Assembly (NCBI RefSeq): GCF_017592555.1
Contig: NZ_JAGFNS010000007.1
Span: 62,001 to 126,000 of the forward strand
Direction: 5' to 3'
From: Actinoplanes flavus
GTDB taxonomy: Bacteria > Actinomycetota > Actinomycetes > Mycobacteriales > Micromonosporaceae
DNA length: 64,000 nt
Shown here piece after piece: positions 1 to 10,996 of the stretch; within the stretch, counting starts at the first letter, position 1; the number at the start of each line of letters is the position of its first letter. The translations under genes were made by a program, and so were the position numbers. The notes under the pieces are model-generated. The model had not been told where the DNA came from, ran no database searches, and saw nothing but the letters and a program-made list of their open reading frames with translations.

Positions 1-214
1 CGCCCACCACGCGAACGTGATCGAGCTGGCCGCCGATCCGGCCGCCGCCGCCGACGTGCTGGCCACCGCCGCGAAGGTCGCCGAGCTGGAGGGCCTGACC
101 GACGGCTTCCGGGTCATCTTCAACACCGGCGAGCACGGGGGACAGGACGTCTTCCACGTGCACGCGCACGTCGTCGGCGGCGCCCCGCTCGGACCGATGC
201 TGGCCCGGTCGTGA
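1..214 (+). CDS. HIT family protein, C-terminal part
   Basis: The gene starts before the window; about 70 codons are visible in the frame that begins at base 2. The piece ends with the histidine-triad motif HVHAHVVGG, the nucleotide-binding and catalytic signature of HIT hydrolases (AMP-lysine or AMP-phosphoramidate type, usually about 110 residues). The substrate cannot be told from this fragment. Its TGA lies inside the GTGA that starts the next gene, so the two are probably co-transcribed. Confidence 0.9.
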   Translation, partial: AHHANVIELAADPAAAADVLATAAKVAELEGLTDGFRVIFNTGEHGGQDVFHVHAHVVGGAPLGPMLARS

Positions 215-1608
215 GCGCGCCCACCCCTCGCTACGAGCGCGCCGCCCGCCGGGCCCAGGCCGACGGCCGGATACCCGCGCTCTCGGTGGCGCTGCACCGC
301 GCCGACCGGGAGCCGTGGGTCTTCACCGTCGGCGACTCCGGCAACCCGGACCACCCCCTCGGGCCGGGCACCCCGTTCCGGATCGGGTCGGTCACCAAGA
401 CCTTCACGGCGGTGCTGGTCATGCAGGCCCGCGACGAGGGCCTGGTCGACCTGGACGCGCCGATCGGCAAGTACCTCGACGTGCCGGCGCACGGCGACGC
501 CACGGTCCGCCGGCTGCTCTCGCACACGGCCGGGTTCCAGCGGGAGCCGTACGGCGACGTCTGGGACACCCTGATCGCCCCGGACGCCGGCCGGATGCTC
601 GCCGAACTGGACCGGGCCGAGCGGGTCCTGCCCAACGCCCGGCGGTTCCACTACTCCAACCTGGGGCTGGCCGTGCTCGGCCAGATGGTCGCCGGCCTGC
701 GCGGCGGCACCTGGGCCGAGATCCTCACCGAGCGCGTCCTCACCCCGCTCGGCCTGGAACACACCACGGTCGGCCGGCCCGCGGACGCGGCCGTCGGCTA
801 CCTGGTCGACGCCTACTCCGACGCGGCCCGCCCGGAGCCGCCGGTCGACGTCGGCGGCATCGCCCCGGCCGCCCAGCTGTGGAGCACCGCGGCCGACATG
901 GCGAAGTGGGCCGCCTTCCTGGCCAGCCCGGAGATCACCGACCCGGCCGGCGCGGTGCTCGCCGCGGACACCGTCGACGAGATGCGCTGGCCGCTCACCA
1001 CCACCGACGAGAGCCTCTGGGCGGCCGGGTTCGGGCTCGGCCTGATCCTGGTCCCGGAGGGCAAGCGGGTCATGCACGTGGGCCACGACGGCGCCATGCC
1101 CGGCTTCCTGGCCGGCGTCTACGGCCGGCGGGGCGGCGACGGCAACCCGGGCGCGCTCGGCTGTGCGGTGCTCGGCTCGTCCGGCACCGCCGGGCAGACC
1201 AACGAGCTGGTCCACGAGCTGCTGCGGCTCGCCGCCGAGCTGGACCCGGCGGAGATCCGGCCCTGGCGGGCCGGCCCGCCCACGCCGACCGCGTACCGGC
1301 CGGTGCTCGGCCGCTGGTGGAGCGAGGGCATGGAGTTCGTCTTCGCCTGGCACGACGGCCGGCTCCAGGCGCGGGCCGCCGAGGCGCCGGCCGGGCGCCC
1401 GCCGGCGATCTTCGAGCCGCTGCCGGACCGGCCCGACGTGCTGCGTACCGTCTCCGGGCGGGAGGCCGGCGAGCTGCTGCGGCTCACCCGGGACGACAGC
1501 GGGGCGGTGGTCCGGATGCACTGGGCGACCTACCGGTTCACCCGTCTGCAGGAGGGCTTCGACGGCGGCCCGGCGAGCGACGGGCCGGAAACCACCAACC
1601 GGCGATAA
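211..1608 (+). CDS. Serine hydrolase, beta-lactamase class C / penicillin-binding protein-like
   Basis: The 465-residue protein shows the three active-site motifs of the class C beta-lactamase/DD-peptidase fold: SVTK (Ser60, Lys63), YSN at 148-150 and a late HVGHDG taking the place of the KTG box. No signal peptide is visible, so it is probably a cytosolic esterase or peptidase rather than a secreted beta-lactamase. After about residue 360 there is an extra C-terminal domain of the kind often appended to these proteins. The GTG start overlaps the stop of the HIT gene (GTGA), which fixes the start. The physiological substrate is unknown. Confidence 0.88.
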   Translation: MSAPTPRYERAARRAQADGRIPALSVALHRADREPWVFTVGDSGNPDHPLGPGTPFRIGSVTKTFTAVLVMQARDEGLVDLDAPIGKYLDVPAHGDATVRRLLSHTAGFQREPYGDVWDTLIAPDAGRMLAELDRAERVLPNARRFHYSNLGLAVLGQMVAGLRGGTWAEILTERVLTPLGLEHTTVGRPADAAVGYLVDAYSDAARPEPPVDVGGIAPAAQLWSTAADMAKWAAFLASPEITDPAGAVLAADTVDEMRWPLTTTDESLWAAGFGLGLILVPEGKRVMHVGHDGAMPGFLAGVYGRRGGDGNPGALGCAVLGSSGTAGQTNELVHELLRLAAELDPAEIRPWRAGPPTPTAYRPVLGRWWSEGMEFVFAWHDGRLQARAAEAPAGRPPAIFEPLPDRPDVLRTVSGREAGELLRLTRDDSGAVVRMHWATYRFTRLQEGFDGGPASDGPETTNRR

Positions 1609-1724
1609 TGGCATCGGCGGGCGGGCGGCCGAGCGGATAGGATGGCACGATCCTTGAGCGAGCCGCCCGACCCGGGGCGGCTAAGAAGAAGAGAGCAGGT
1701 GGCGGAGGCCCTTCGGGCCACCCT

Positions 1725-2804
<1,080 letters not shown>

Positions 2805-2828
2805 TTCGCAAGGGGTAATCGCACCACT

Positions 2829-3299
2829 ATGTCCATCGAGATCGCCAACGAGTCGGGAGTCGAGGTCGACACCGACGCGATCCTCGCGGTTGCCCGGCAC
2901 GCCCTGGACGAGATGGGGGTCAACCCGCTCGCCGAGCTGTCGATCCTGCTCGTCGACATCGAGTACATGGCCGAGCTGAACCATCGGTGGATGGGCAGCG
3001 ACGGACCGACCGACGTGCTCGCGTTCCCGATGGACGAGGGCAGCGTCGACCACGGCCCCGGCGAGTCCGGCACCGGTGAGCCGGCCCTGCTCGGCGACAT
3101 CGTGCTCTCCCCTGAGGTGGCCGCCAAGCAGGCCGCCGCGGCCGGGCACGCCGCCGCCGACGAGCTGCACCTGCTCACCGTGCACGGCGCCCTGCACCTG
3201 CTCGGCTACGACCACGCCGAGCCGGAGGAGGAGCGCGAGATGTTCGCCCTGCAGAACAAGCTGCTGCAGAGCTGGCGCGCCGGGCGTAGAGCCGGCTGA
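2829..3299 (+). CDS. ybeY: Endoribonuclease YbeY (rRNA maturation factor)
   Basis: At 156 residues this is normal length for YbeY. The zinc motif [11 protein letters not shown] is present, with His119, His123 and His129 as predicted ligands. YbeY is a single-strand endoribonuclease that takes part in 16S rRNA 3' maturation and ribosome quality control. It begins 24 bp after phoH and ends 2 bp before the CorC-like gene, the usual actinobacterial arrangement. Confidence 0.96.
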   Translation: MSIEIANESGVEVDTDAILAVARHALDEMGVNPLAELSILLVDIEYMAELNHRWMGSDGPTDVLAFPMDEGSVDHGPGESGTGEPALLGDIVLSPEVAAKQAAAAGHAAADELHLLTVHGALHLLGYDHAEPEEEREMFALQNKLLQSWRAGRRAG

Positions 3300-3301
3300 T
3301 C

Positions 3302-4651
3302 ATGGACCCCGCGTCGGCCGGGCTGCCGGACCTGCAACTGATCCTCCTCGCGGTCGCTCTGGTGCTGCTCGCCGGCCTGGCCTCGATGACCGACGCCGCG
3401 CTGGCCACCGTCTCGCACGCGCGCGCCACCGAGCTGGCCCGGGAGGGCCGCCGCGGTGCGGGCGCGCTGGCCGCGGTGGCCTCCGACGTGGTCCGCTACG
3501 TCAACCTGCTGCTCCTGCTGCGGCTGCTCTGCGAACTGACCGCCACCACGCTGGTGGCCCTGGTCGCGGTGGACACCTGGGGTGTCGGCTGGCGGGCCGC
3601 GCTGGTCTCGGCGGGCGCCATGACGCTGGTCAGCTTCGTGGTGGTGGGGGTGGCCCCGCGCACCATCGGGCGCCAGCACGCGTACGCGGTGGGCCGGGCG
3701 ACCGCCCCGCTGGTGCGCTGGCTCGGCCGGGTGCTCAACCCGCTGGCCCAGCTGCTGATCCTGATCGGTAACGCGGTGACGCCCGGCAAGGGGTTCCCGG
3801 AGGGGCCGTTCGGCAGCCAGGTGGAGCTGCGGGAGCTGGTCGACCTGGCCGAGCAGCGCGGTGTGGTGGAGCACGGCGAGCGCGAGATGATCCACTCGGT
3901 GTTCACCCTCGGTGACACGATCGCCCGCGAGGTGATGGTGCCGCGGACCGAGATGGTGTGGATCGAGGCGGCCAAGACGTTGCAGCAGGCGCTCTTCCTC
4001 TTTCTGCGGTCGGGTTTCTCGCGGATCCCGGTGATCGGCGAGAGCGTCGACGACGTGCTGGGTGTGCTCTACCTCAAGGACGTCATCCGGCTCACCCAGA
4101 ACGGCAATCCCGACGCGACCGCCCAGGCGGTGGCCGAGGCGATGCGCGCGGCCAACTTCGTGCCCGAGTCGAAACCGGTCGACGACCTGCTCTCCGAGAT
4201 GCAGGCGGCCCGCAACCACCTGGTGATCGTGGTGGACGAGTACGGCGGCACCGCCGGCCTCGTGACGATCGAGGACATCCTCGAGGAGATCGTCGGCGAG
4301 ATCACCGACGAGTACGACGTGGAGCGCCCACCCATCGAGTACCTGGAGGACGGGGCGGTGCGGGTGGCCGCGCGGCTGCCGATCGAGGACCTGGGCGAGG
4401 TGTACGGCGTGGAGCTGCCCGCCGACGAGGTGGAGACGGTCGGCGGCCTGCTGGGGCAGACGCTGGGCCGGGTGCCCATTCCGGGCGCCGAGGCGGAGGT
4501 CGGGGGCCTGCACCTGACCGCGGAGGGCGCCACCGGGCGGCGCAACCGGATCGACTCGGTGCTGGTGCGCCGGGTGCGACCGGAGCCCGCCGCCGAGCAG
4601 GACGATGAGAACGTTGCCGAGAACGAGGAAAGACAACCCGCCGATGCCTGA
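3302..4651 (+). CDS. Hemolysin-family (CNNM/CorC) membrane protein with CBS domains
   Basis: This 449-residue protein has an N-terminal CNNM transmembrane domain with several hydrophobic segments in the first 140 residues. A CBS pair follows (for example [14 protein letters not shown] and [30 protein letters not shown]), then a CorC_HlyC transporter-associated domain. The family takes part in Mg2+/Co2+ homeostasis; the name hemolysin is historical. It sits 2 bp after ybeY and overlaps the next gene by 8 bp, so translation is probably coupled. Confidence 0.94.
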   Translation: MDPASAGLPDLQLILLAVALVLLAGLASMTDAALATVSHARATELAREGRRGAGALAAVASDVVRYVNLLLLLRLLCELTATTLVALVAVDTWGVGWRAALVSAGAMTLVSFVVVGVAPRTIGRQHAYAVGRATAPLVRWLGRVLNPLAQLLILIGNAVTPGKGFPEGPFGSQVELRELVDLAEQRGVVEHGEREMIHSVFTLGDTIAREVMVPRTEMVWIEAAKTLQQALFLFLRSGFSRIPVIGESVDDVLGVLYLKDVIRLTQNGNPDATAQAVAEAMRAANFVPESKPVDDLLSEMQAARNHLVIVVDEYGGTAGLVTIEDILEEIVGEITDEYDVERPPIEYLEDGAVRVAARLPIEDLGEVYGVELPADEVETVGGLLGQTLGRVPIPGAEAEVGGLHLTAEGATGRRNRIDSVLVRRVRPEPAAEQDDENVAENEERQPADA

Positions 4652-5024
4652 CCAGACCTTCGCCGCCGTCGCCGTTCCGGGCGCCGGTGACACTTCGCTG
4701 AGCGCCGAGGACGCCAAACTGGTGACCCTCGCGCGCAGCTCCCGTGCCCGGGTGGGCGCGGCCGAGGGCGCGGCGGTGCGTGATCAGGACGGCCGCACCT
4801 ACGCCGCGGCGACCGTCGCGCTGCCCCACCTGTCGGTGACGGCGTTGCAGCTGGCGGTCGCGCAGGCGGCCGCGTCCGGGGCGACCCGGCTGGAGGCGGC
4901 CGCCGTGGTGACCGAGTCCACCGAGCTGGAGGGCGCGGGCCACGCCGCGGTGCGTGACCTGGCGGCCGGAGCGCCGATCCACGTGGCGGGCCCGAGCGGC
5001 ACGCTCACCGGTACGGTCCAGTGA
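4644..5024 (+). CDS. Cytidine deaminase-like protein lacking the zinc site
   Basis: This 126-residue protein occupies the place between the CorC gene and era where actinobacteria carry a gene annotated cytidine deaminase. It keeps the general fold pattern ([19 protein letters not shown]), but the catalytic C/HAE motif is replaced by TAL, the PCxxC zinc motif is missing, and there is no cysteine at all. By sequence it is unlikely to deaminate cytidine and may instead have a structural or regulatory role beside Era. The ATG at 4644 was chosen because it gives the family N-terminus; it overlaps the corC stop. Its own stop is embedded in GTGA, the era start. Confidence 0.85.
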   Translation: MPDQTFAAVAVPGAGDTSLSAEDAKLVTLARSSRARVGAAEGAAVRDQDGRTYAAATVALPHLSVTALQLAVAQAAASGATRLEAAAVVTESTELEGAGHAAVRDLAAGAPIHVAGPSGTLTGTVQ

Positions 5025-6382
5025 TGGCGGACCAGCCGGAGAAGCGCGGTCAGGCTCCGAAGAAGACGCCCGCCGCGCTGCGTGGTCAGGCCCCGAAGCA
5101 GGCGCCCGCCGCGCTGCGTGGTCAGGCCCCGAAGCAGGCGCCCGCCTCGCTGCGTGGTCAGGCTCCGAAGCAGGCGCCGGACGAGCGCCGTCTCACCGCG
5201 GGGGAGCGCAACGAGCTGCGGCGTCAGGAGCGGCGGGCGGCGCGCCGGGCCGCGGATCAGGGCGCGGAGCAGGGCGGGCGGTCGCGCGGCGGCTCCGGCG
5301 CGGGCCGGGCTTCCGCAGCACCGGGTACGCCGACCGCGCCCCGCCGTGGCGGGAGTGAGGGAAAACCTGCCGGTAAGGCCGGGCTTCCCACGAGCTCCCG
5401 GGGACGGGGTGGGGCTTCTGTCGACGGCTCACCGCGTACCGGGAAAGGGTTTTCGCCGAAGAAACACCGGCACAAGGCCGCGAGTGCCGCGAAGCGTGAC
5501 GATGGGGTGTACCGTGCCGGTTTCGCCTGTTTCGTCGGACGGCCGAACGCCGGGAAGTCGACGCTGACGAACGCGATCGTGGGTCAGAAGATCGCGATCA
5601 CCTCGAACAAGCCGCAGACCACCCGGCACGTCATCCGCGGCATCCTGCACCGGCCGGACGCCCAGCTCATCCTGGTCGACACCCCGGGCCTGCACCGCCC
5701 CCGGACCCTGCTCGGCGAGCGGCTGAACGACCTGGTCCGCGAGGTGTGGAGCGAGGTCGACGTGATCGGGGTGTGCTTCCCGGCGGACGAGCCGGTGGGG
5801 CGCGGCGACCGGTTCATCTCGTCGGAGATCAGCGAGCTGAAGGCCAAGGTCATCGCGGTGGTCACCAAGGTCGACCTGGTCGACCCGGCCACCCTGGCGC
5901 AGCGCCTGCTCGCGGTCTCCGAGCTGTACGACTTCGCGGAGATCGTCCCGGTGAGCGCGGTCTCCGGCCATCAGGTGGAGACCCTGACCGACGTGCTGGT
6001 CAAGCACCTGCCGGAGTCGCCGCAGCTCTACCCGGACGACGTGCTGACCGACGAGCCGGAGCAGGTGCTGATCGCGGAGCTGATCCGGGAGGCGGCGCTC
6101 GAGGGCGTGCGCGACGAACTGCCCCACTCGATCGCGGTCATGGTCGAGGAGATGCTGGTCGAGGGCAACCTCACCCGGATCTACGCGGATCTCTACGTGG
6201 AGCGCGACAGTCAGAAGTCGATCGTCATCGGGACCCGGGGCGCGCGGCTCAAGGAGGTGGGTTCGCGGGCGCGTACCGAGATCGAGAACCTGATCGGCCG
6301 GCGGGTCTACCTGGATCTTCACGTTCGGGTCGCCAAGGAATGGCAGCGCGATCCGAAACAACTGCGTAAGCTCGGTTTTTAA
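5021..6382 (+). CDS. era: GTPase Era with a long basic N-terminal extension
   Basis: Era binds 16S rRNA and helps assemble the 30S subunit. The core starts near residue 162. G1 is GRPNAGKS (173-180), followed by switch I TSNKPQTTRH, G3 DTPGL, G4 TKVD and a C-terminal KH domain (IVIGTRGARLKEVG). Era is normally about 300 residues; this one is 453 because of about 160 lysine-, arginine-, alanine- and proline-rich residues. These begin with four tandem copies of a 12-residue unit. The GTG start overlaps the previous stop as GTGA; an ATG follows at 5024. The extension is probably disordered and RNA-binding (inference). Confidence 0.95.
   Translation: MMADQPEKRGQAPKKTPAALRGQAPKQAPAALRGQAPKQAPASLRGQAPKQAPDERRLTAGERNELRRQERRAARRAADQGAEQGGRSRGGSGAGRASAAPGTPTAPRRGGSEGKPAGKAGLPTSSRGRGGASVDGSPRTGKGFSPKKHRHKAASAAKRDDGVYRAGFACFVGRPNAGKSTLTNAIVGQKIAITSNKPQTTRHVIRGILHRPDAQLILVDTPGLHRPRTLLGERLNDLVREVWSEVDVIGVCFPADEPVGRGDRFISSEISELKAKVIAVVTKVDLVDPATLAQRLLAVSELYDFAEIVPVSAVSGHQVETLTDVLVKHLPESPQLYPDDVLTDEPEQVLIAELIREAALEGVRDELPHSIAVMVEEMLVEGNLTRIYADLYVERDSQKSIVIGTRGARLKEVGSRARTEIENLIGRRVYLDLHVRVAKEWQRDPKQLRKLGF
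5045..5179 (+). repeat. 36-bp tandem repeat inside era
   Basis: Three full and one partial copies of a 36-bp unit start at 5045, 5081, 5117 and 5153. They encode RGQAPKQAPAAL-type dodecapeptides. Copies differ by a few silent or conservative changes, so the array is old enough to have drifted but still in frame. Confidence 0.95.
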
Positions 6383-6403
6383 TCGAAACTTGGACATTTG
6401 CCA

Positions 6404-6426
6404 ACTATGGTGAACTTCACCATAGT
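6404..6426. promoter_or_regulatory. Perfect 23-bp palindrome between era and the acyltransferase
   Basis: Two exact 11-bp arms, ACTATGGTGAA and TTCACCATAGT, surround one central C. It lies 21 bp after the era stop and 38 bp before the acyltransferase start, in a locally AT-rich stretch. Short TTGG/CCAA arms also occur just upstream. It could be a repressor operator (TetR- or GntR-like symmetry) or a terminator of era; the lack of a T-run favours an operator. Confidence 0.6.
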
Positions 6427-6464
6427 TTGCACAGGTCGGCCATTCGGGGGTAACACCTTGGGCC

Positions 6465-7508
6465 ATGCGAAACCGGTACCTGGACCTGCTGCGCGCTGTG
6501 GCGACCGTCCGGGTGGTCGTCTATCACCTGACCGGCTGGACCGCGCTCACCGTGGTCCTGCCCGCCATGTCGGTGATGTTCGCCCTGGCCGGCTCGCTGA
6601 TGGCGGCCTCGCTGGACCGGTTCGGGGTGTGGGCGGTGGAACGGCGGATCCGCCGGCTGCTGCCCTCGCTGTGGGTGATCGCCATGATCGCGATCACGAC
6701 CATGCTGGCCACCGGCACGTCGAGCGTGAACCCGATGCTCCTGCTCTGGGGGTTCCCCCTGGACACCCCGGAGGCGACCGGCTGGTGGATGCAGGGGCTG
6801 AGCCACACCTGGTATCTGCGGGACTTCCTCTGGATGGTGCTGCTGTCGCCGCTCGCGCTGCCGCTCTACCGCAGATTCCCGGTGGCGACCGTGCTGACAC
6901 CGTTCCTGGCGCTGCTGGCGATCACCCTGGCCGAGGTGACCGTCCCGCCGGTGGTGCACGGCCTGACCCTGTACGGCGGGGCCTGGCTGCTCGGATTCGC
7001 CCACCACGACGGGCACCTGGCGCGACTCGGCCGGAAACGGCTGCTCGCCATCGCCGCCGGGCTCGCCGTGCCCGCCGCCGTCTGGGTGCTGACCCATCCC
7101 GGGCCGCGTGGCTACGACCTCAACGACATCCCGCTCGGCAACGCGCTCTGGTCGGCCGCGTTCATCCTGGTCGCACTCGGATGCGTCCAGCCGATGGTGC
7201 GCGGCCACCGGGTGCTGACCCTGCTGAACGCACGGGCGCTGACGATCTACCTCTGGCACGTGCCGGTGATCGTCGCGGTGACCCAGTGGGGCGAGCGGCA
7301 CGGTCTTCCGGTCGAGGGCTGGGTCGGCATCGGCTGGCGTACGGCCGTGGTCTTCCTGCTGCTCGGCGTGGTGACCGCCGCGGTCGGCTGGGTGGAGGAC
7401 CTGGCCGCCGGGCGCCGGGCCACCCTGCTGCCCGGGCGGCCGGTCCCCGTACCGGTCTCGCCGGCGCCGGCCGCCTCCTCGCCCGACCCGGTCTCTAGCC
7501 TGCGATGA
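6465..7508 (+). CDS. Membrane acyltransferase, acyltransferase-3 (OafA/YrhL-like) family
   Basis: This 347-residue integral membrane protein has about ten hydrophobic segments. Its N-terminus, [18 protein letters not shown], is typical of the acyltransferase-3 family (the RxLD...R and histidine region). A late LTIYLWHVP motif also fits. Members transfer acyl groups to cell-surface sugars, lipids or antibiotics; the acceptor here is unknown. The C-terminus is Pro/Ala/Ser rich. It follows the 23-bp palindrome and converges with the next gene, overlapping it by 14 bp. Confidence 0.85.
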   Translation: MRNRYLDLLRAVATVRVVVYHLTGWTALTVVLPAMSVMFALAGSLMAASLDRFGVWAVERRIRRLLPSLWVIAMIAITTMLATGTSSVNPMLLLWGFPLDTPEATGWWMQGLSHTWYLRDFLWMVLLSPLALPLYRRFPVATVLTPFLALLAITLAEVTVPPVVHGLTLYGGAWLLGFAHHDGHLARLGRKRLLAIAAGLAVPAAVWVLTHPGPRGYDLNDIPLGNALWSAAFILVALGCVQPMVRGHRVLTLLNARALTIYLWHVPVIVAVTQWGERHGLPVEGWVGIGWRTAVVFLLLGVVTAAVGWVEDLAAGRRATLLPGRPVPVPVSPAPAASSPDPVSSLR

Positions 7509-8265
7509 CGCTCACGTCGCCGTTGCGGGTGTGCACGTCCAGCACGGCGGTGGCCTTCGGGTCGTTGGTGATGCCGGCCACCTCCTGGTCGCCGGAGCTC
7601 GATCCGGTGCGCATCCGGTAGGCGCCGGCCGGCACCATCACCTGGACGTCGCCGTTGGTGGCGGCCGCGGTCACCGAGGACGCCTCGGACAACTGGACGT
7701 CGATGTCGCCGGAGGTGCTGCGGACCGTGACCGGGCCGGCGGCGTTCAGCACGCTGAGATCGCCGGACTGGGCCTCCAGGGTCACCTCGGAGCGGCCCAC
7801 CACGTTCAGGTCGCCCGAGGTCGCCCGCACCTTCACCGGGCCGGTGCCGTGGTCCACCATCACGTCGCCCGAGGTGAGGCGGATGTCGACCGGGCCCACC
7901 CCGATCAGGCCCACGTCGCCGGAGGTCAGCTCGCCCCGCACGGTGACCGCCGCGGGCGCGGTGATCTCGTAGTCGACGGAGCAGTCCGGCCCGCAGTCGG
8001 AGGTCAGGGTCAGCACCCCGTCCTTGCGCTGGTAGGTGGTGCCCGGGTCGCTGTCGCCGCTGATGATCCGCCGGATCGTCGTCTCGGTCGCGGTCTCGCT
8101 GCCGGTGATCCGGACGTCGCTGTGCCGGCCGGACAGCACGATCTCGGTGACCTTGACGGTCTCGGTGTCCTCGAAGGTCAGCCGCGCGCCCACCGCGCCG
8201 TCGCAGCCGGCCAGGGTGCCGCCCACCGTGACGGCGGCGAGGATCAGGGCAACTCTTCGGCTCAT
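7495..8265 (-). CDS. DUF4097-type beta-strand-repeat lipoprotein
   Basis: The 256-residue product begins with a lipoprotein signal peptide ([16 protein letters not shown]) and lipobox LAGC, so it should be anchored outside the membrane. The rest is a repeating beta pattern with SGD/NGD turns (LTSGDV, ATSGDL, AQSGDL, STSGDI, ATNGDV), the DUF4097/DUF4098 right-handed repeat. Function is unknown; such proteins may sit in the envelope as adhesins or sensors. Confidence 0.85.
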   Translation of the reverse strand: MSRRVALILAAVTVGGTLAGCDGAVGARLTFEDTETVKVTEIVLSGRHSDVRITGSETATETTIRRIISGDSDPGTTYQRKDGVLTLTSDCGPDCSVDYEITAPAAVTVRGELTSGDVGLIGVGPVDIRLTSGDVMVDHGTGPVKVRATSGDLNVVGRSEVTLEAQSGDLSVLNAAGPVTVRSTSGDIDVQLSEASSVTAAATNGDVQVMVPAGAYRMRTGSSSGDQEVAGITNDPKATAVLDVHTRNGDVSVIAG

Positions 8266-8371
8266 GGGTCGAACCTATTTCCGTCGTCCGGGAAAACCAT
8301 CGGGTTCCGTCCCGGAGTCAACCCTGAGATCCGGGTCAGGGTCTGTCGTAGGTACCGGGCAGAATGGCGGG

Positions 8372-9148
8372 GTGCCCGCCGGATACCGCCGCCAGCTCTA
8401 CCGCGACGACGCGGTGGTGCTCCGTGTGCAGAAACTGGGCGAGAGCGACCGGATCGTCACCCTGCTGACCCGGCGCCACGGCCGGCTGCGCGCCGTCGCC
8501 CGCGGCGTCCGCCGGATCAACTCCCGGTTCGGCGCCCGGCTCGAACCGTTCGGCCACATCGACCTGCAGCTCGCCGGCTCCCCCGAGGGGCTGGGCAGCT
8601 CGCTGCACTCGGTCAGCCAGGTCGAGGCGGTCACCCTGTTCGGCAAGAACTTCCTCACCGACTACCCGCGCTACACGGCGGCCAGCGCCATCTGCGAGAC
8701 CGCGGAGCGGCTCACTCCGGTCGAGCGGGAGCCCGCGCTCCGGCTCTTCCAGCTCACCCTGGGCGCGCTGAAGGCCCTGGCGGCCGGCGAGCACCTGGGC
8801 GGCCTGGTGCTGGACGCCTACCTGCTGCGCGCCATGGCCTTCGCCGGCTGGGCCCCCGCGCTCACCGAGTGCGCGGTCTGCGGCACCCCCGGGCAGCACG
8901 CCGCCTTCGCCGTCCCGGCCGGCGGCGCGGTCTGCCCCGACTGCCGCCCACCCGGCGCCGCCCACCCCAGCCCGGCCACCCTCGGCCTGATGTCCGCACT
9001 CACCTCCGGCGACTGGACCGTCGCGGACGCCGCCGAGGCCGCGGTGCGCCGCGAGTGCAGCGGTCTGGTCGCCGCCCACCTGCAATGGCACATGGAGCGG
9101 GCGCTGCGCTCGCTCCCGCTTGTCGATCGACGGGAGTTGAACCCTTGA
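8372..9148 (+). CDS. recO: DNA repair protein RecO
   Basis: RecO anneals ssDNA and loads RecA with RecR. The 258-residue protein has the N-terminal OB fold ([21 protein letters not shown]) and a C-terminal four-cysteine zinc site: Cys167 and Cys170 (CAVC), Cys188 and Cys191 (CPDC). The GTG start at 8372 gives the family N-terminus. The TGA overlaps the TTG of uppS, so the two are translationally coupled. Confidence 0.94.
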   Translation: MPAGYRRQLYRDDAVVLRVQKLGESDRIVTLLTRRHGRLRAVARGVRRINSRFGARLEPFGHIDLQLAGSPEGLGSSLHSVSQVEAVTLFGKNFLTDYPRYTAASAICETAERLTPVEREPALRLFQLTLGALKALAAGEHLGGLVLDAYLLRAMAFAGWAPALTECAVCGTPGQHAAFAVPAGGAVCPDCRPPGAAHPSPATLGLMSALTSGDWTVADAAEAAVRRECSGLVAAHLQWHMERALRSLPLVDRRELNP

Positions 9149-9927
9149 GCCCGCGTCCGCCCACCCCACACATCTCCGGAGCCCAGCCACCCCGGCTGCC
9201 GTCGGCCGCGCTGCCGAAGCACGTGGCCATCGTCATGGACGGCAACGGCCGCTGGGCCAAGGATCGCGGGCTCGCCCGGACCAAGGGCCACGAGCAGGGC
9301 GAGCACTCGCTCTTCGACACCATCGAGGGCGCCATCGAGATCGGCATCCCCTACCTCTCGGCGTACGCGTTCTCCACCGAGAACTGGAAGCGCTCGCCCG
9401 AGGAGGTCCGCTTCCTGATGGGCTTCAACCGGGACGTCATCCGCCGCCGCCGTGACCAGCTGGTCGACCTGGGCGTGCGGGTGGTCTGGTCCGGGCGCGC
9501 CGGCCGGCTGTGGAAGAGCGTCATCAGTGAGCTGCAGACCGCCGAGGAGATGAGCCGCGGCAACAGCACGCTCACCCTCCAGTTCTGCGTCAACTACGGC
9601 GGCCAGGCCGAGATCGCGGACGCCGCGGCCGCCATCGCCCGGGACGTGGCGGCCGGCAAGCTCAAGGCCGACAAGGTCAACGAGAAGACCATCGCGCGCT
9701 ACCTCTACCACCCGGAGATCCCGGAGGTGGACATGTTCCTGCGCCCGTCCGGGGAGCAGCGCACGTCCAACTTCCTGCTCTGGCAGTCGGCGTACGCGGA
9801 GATGGTCTACCTCGACACCCTCTGGCCCGACTTCGACCGCCGCCACCTGTGGTATGCGTGCGAGCTCTACGCCCAGCGCGACCGCCGCTTCGGCGGGGCC
9901 CTGCCCAACCCGGTCAGCCCGACGTAG
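9145..9927 (+). CDS. uppS: Isoprenyl transferase (undecaprenyl diphosphate synthase family)
   Basis: The enzyme condenses isopentenyl diphosphate in cis to make long-chain polyprenyl diphosphate for cell-wall synthesis. The family signature MDGNGRWA is at 31-38 with catalytic Asp32; later conserved pieces include FSTENWKR and the C-terminal [15 protein letters not shown]. Length 260 is normal. The start is TTG, embedded in the recO stop as TTGA, with GGGAG 8-9 bp upstream; an ATG-only caller would miss it. It converges with the HAD gene (14-bp overlap). Confidence 0.94.
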   Translation: MSPRPPTPHISGAQPPRLPSAALPKHVAIVMDGNGRWAKDRGLARTKGHEQGEHSLFDTIEGAIEIGIPYLSAYAFSTENWKRSPEEVRFLMGFNRDVIRRRRDQLVDLGVRVVWSGRAGRLWKSVISELQTAEEMSRGNSTLTLQFCVNYGGQAEIADAAAAIARDVAAGKLKADKVNEKTIARYLYHPEIPEVDMFLRPSGEQRTSNFLLWQSAYAEMVYLDTLWPDFDRRHLWYACELYAQRDRRFGGALPNPVSPT

Positions 9928-10594
9928 CCAGCGCCTCCACGGCGGCGTCGGTGTCCGCCAGATCCGGCAGCACCACGTGCGCGCCCGCCGCGGCCAGCTC
10001 GTCCGCGGCGGTGCGGCCGGTCGCCACGGCGATCGCGACCGCCCCGTTGGCCAGGGCCGCCGTCACGTCGTGAACCGTGTCGCCGATCACCACCGGGTGG
10101 AAGGCCTCGCCGTACTTCGCCTGTGCCCGCTCCAGGCAGCGGCGCACCAGGACCGCCCGGACCGCGTGGTCGGTGCCGTAGCCGCCCACCTCGGCGTCGA
10201 ACTCGCCGCCCAGCCCGAAGGCGGCCAGTTTCACCGCGGCCACCTGCGGGACGTTGCCGGTCACCAGGGTCTGCACCACCGCCGGGTCGCCGGCCAGCCG
10301 GGCCAGCACCTCCCGCACGCCCGGCATCAGCGCGCCCTGCTCGGCGAACTCGTGCCGGATCTCGTGGACCACCTCGACGTAGCGGGCGAAGAACCGCTCC
10401 GGCGTGCAGTCGGTGACCCCGTGCGACGCGAACACCTCCGTGCAGATGTCCGTGTCGGTCCGCCCGCCGAAGGCCGGCGTGTCCCGCCACTCCACCCCGG
10501 TCACCTCGGTGAACGCCGCCTTCCAGGCCCGCGTCGTCACCCCGCCGCCGCGCAGCAGGGTGTAGTCGATGTCCCACATCACCAGGCGCCTCAT
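9914..10594 (-). CDS. HAD-superfamily hydrolase
   Basis: This 226-residue protein carries HAD motif I as DIDYTLL (Asp8 nucleophile, Asp10), motif II near VTGN and motif IV GDTVHD. A helical cap domain lies between. The specificity is probably a small phosphate ester but cannot be read from sequence. Its ATG overlaps the stop of the thiamine-binding protein gene (ATGA), so they form a two-gene operon. Confidence 0.88.
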   Translation of the reverse strand: MRRLVMWDIDYTLLRGGGVTTRAWKAAFTEVTGVEWRDTPAFGGRTDTDICTEVFASHGVTDCTPERFFARYVEVVHEIRHEFAEQGALMPGVREVLARLAGDPAVVQTLVTGNVPQVAAVKLAAFGLGGEFDAEVGGYGTDHAVRAVLVRRCLERAQAKYGEAFHPVVIGDTVHDVTAALANGAVAIAVATGRTAADELAAAGAHVVLPDLADTDAAVEALATSG

Positions 10595-10884
10595 TCGGCC
10601 AGCACCCGCTCGATGTGCTCCACCTTGGCGGTCAGCGCGCCGGTCACGCCGGGGCGGACGTCCGCCTTCAGCGACAGGCTGACCCGGGGCGACACCTTCG
10701 CGACGGCGTCGACGGCCTGCTTCACGACGGCCATCACCTCGTCCCACTCGCCCTCGATGGTGGTGAACATGGCGTCGGTCCGGTTCGGCAGACCGGAGGC
10801 GCGGACCACCCGGACCGCTTCGGCGACGGCATCGCCGACGGAGTCCCCGGTCCCGATGGGCGTGACGGAGAAGGCAACCAGCAT
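10591..10884 (-). CDS. MTH1187 / YkoF-type thiamine-binding protein
   Basis: The 97-residue protein matches the small ferredoxin-like MTH1187 family ([24 protein letters not shown]...), which binds thiamine or a pyrimidine precursor. It is co-transcribed with the HAD hydrolase, which could be a phosphatase for a thiamine-related phosphate (inference). The ykoEDC genes 3 kb away lack the YkoF component found in Bacillus operons, so this protein could serve that route. Confidence 0.82.
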   Translation of the reverse strand: MLVAFSVTPIGTGDSVGDAVAEAVRVVRASGLPNRTDAMFTTIEGEWDEVMAVVKQAVDAVAKVSPRVSLSLKADVRPGVTGALTAKVEHIERVLAE

Positions 10885-10996
10885 TCCCTCATCCTTCCAG
10901 GTGGCTCGCGCTTGAGTCGATCAATGCGTACGACTACCCTAGGCGTTGAGCACGTTGTCCCTAGCAAACAGCACTACTCTGGAGGGAAGTGGTTTC

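Noticed and set aside
9914..10747. N-terminally extended HAD protein
   Set aside because: The extension overlaps the thiamine-binding protein gene; ATG 10594 gives the correct HAD motif I spacing and an ATGA overlap.
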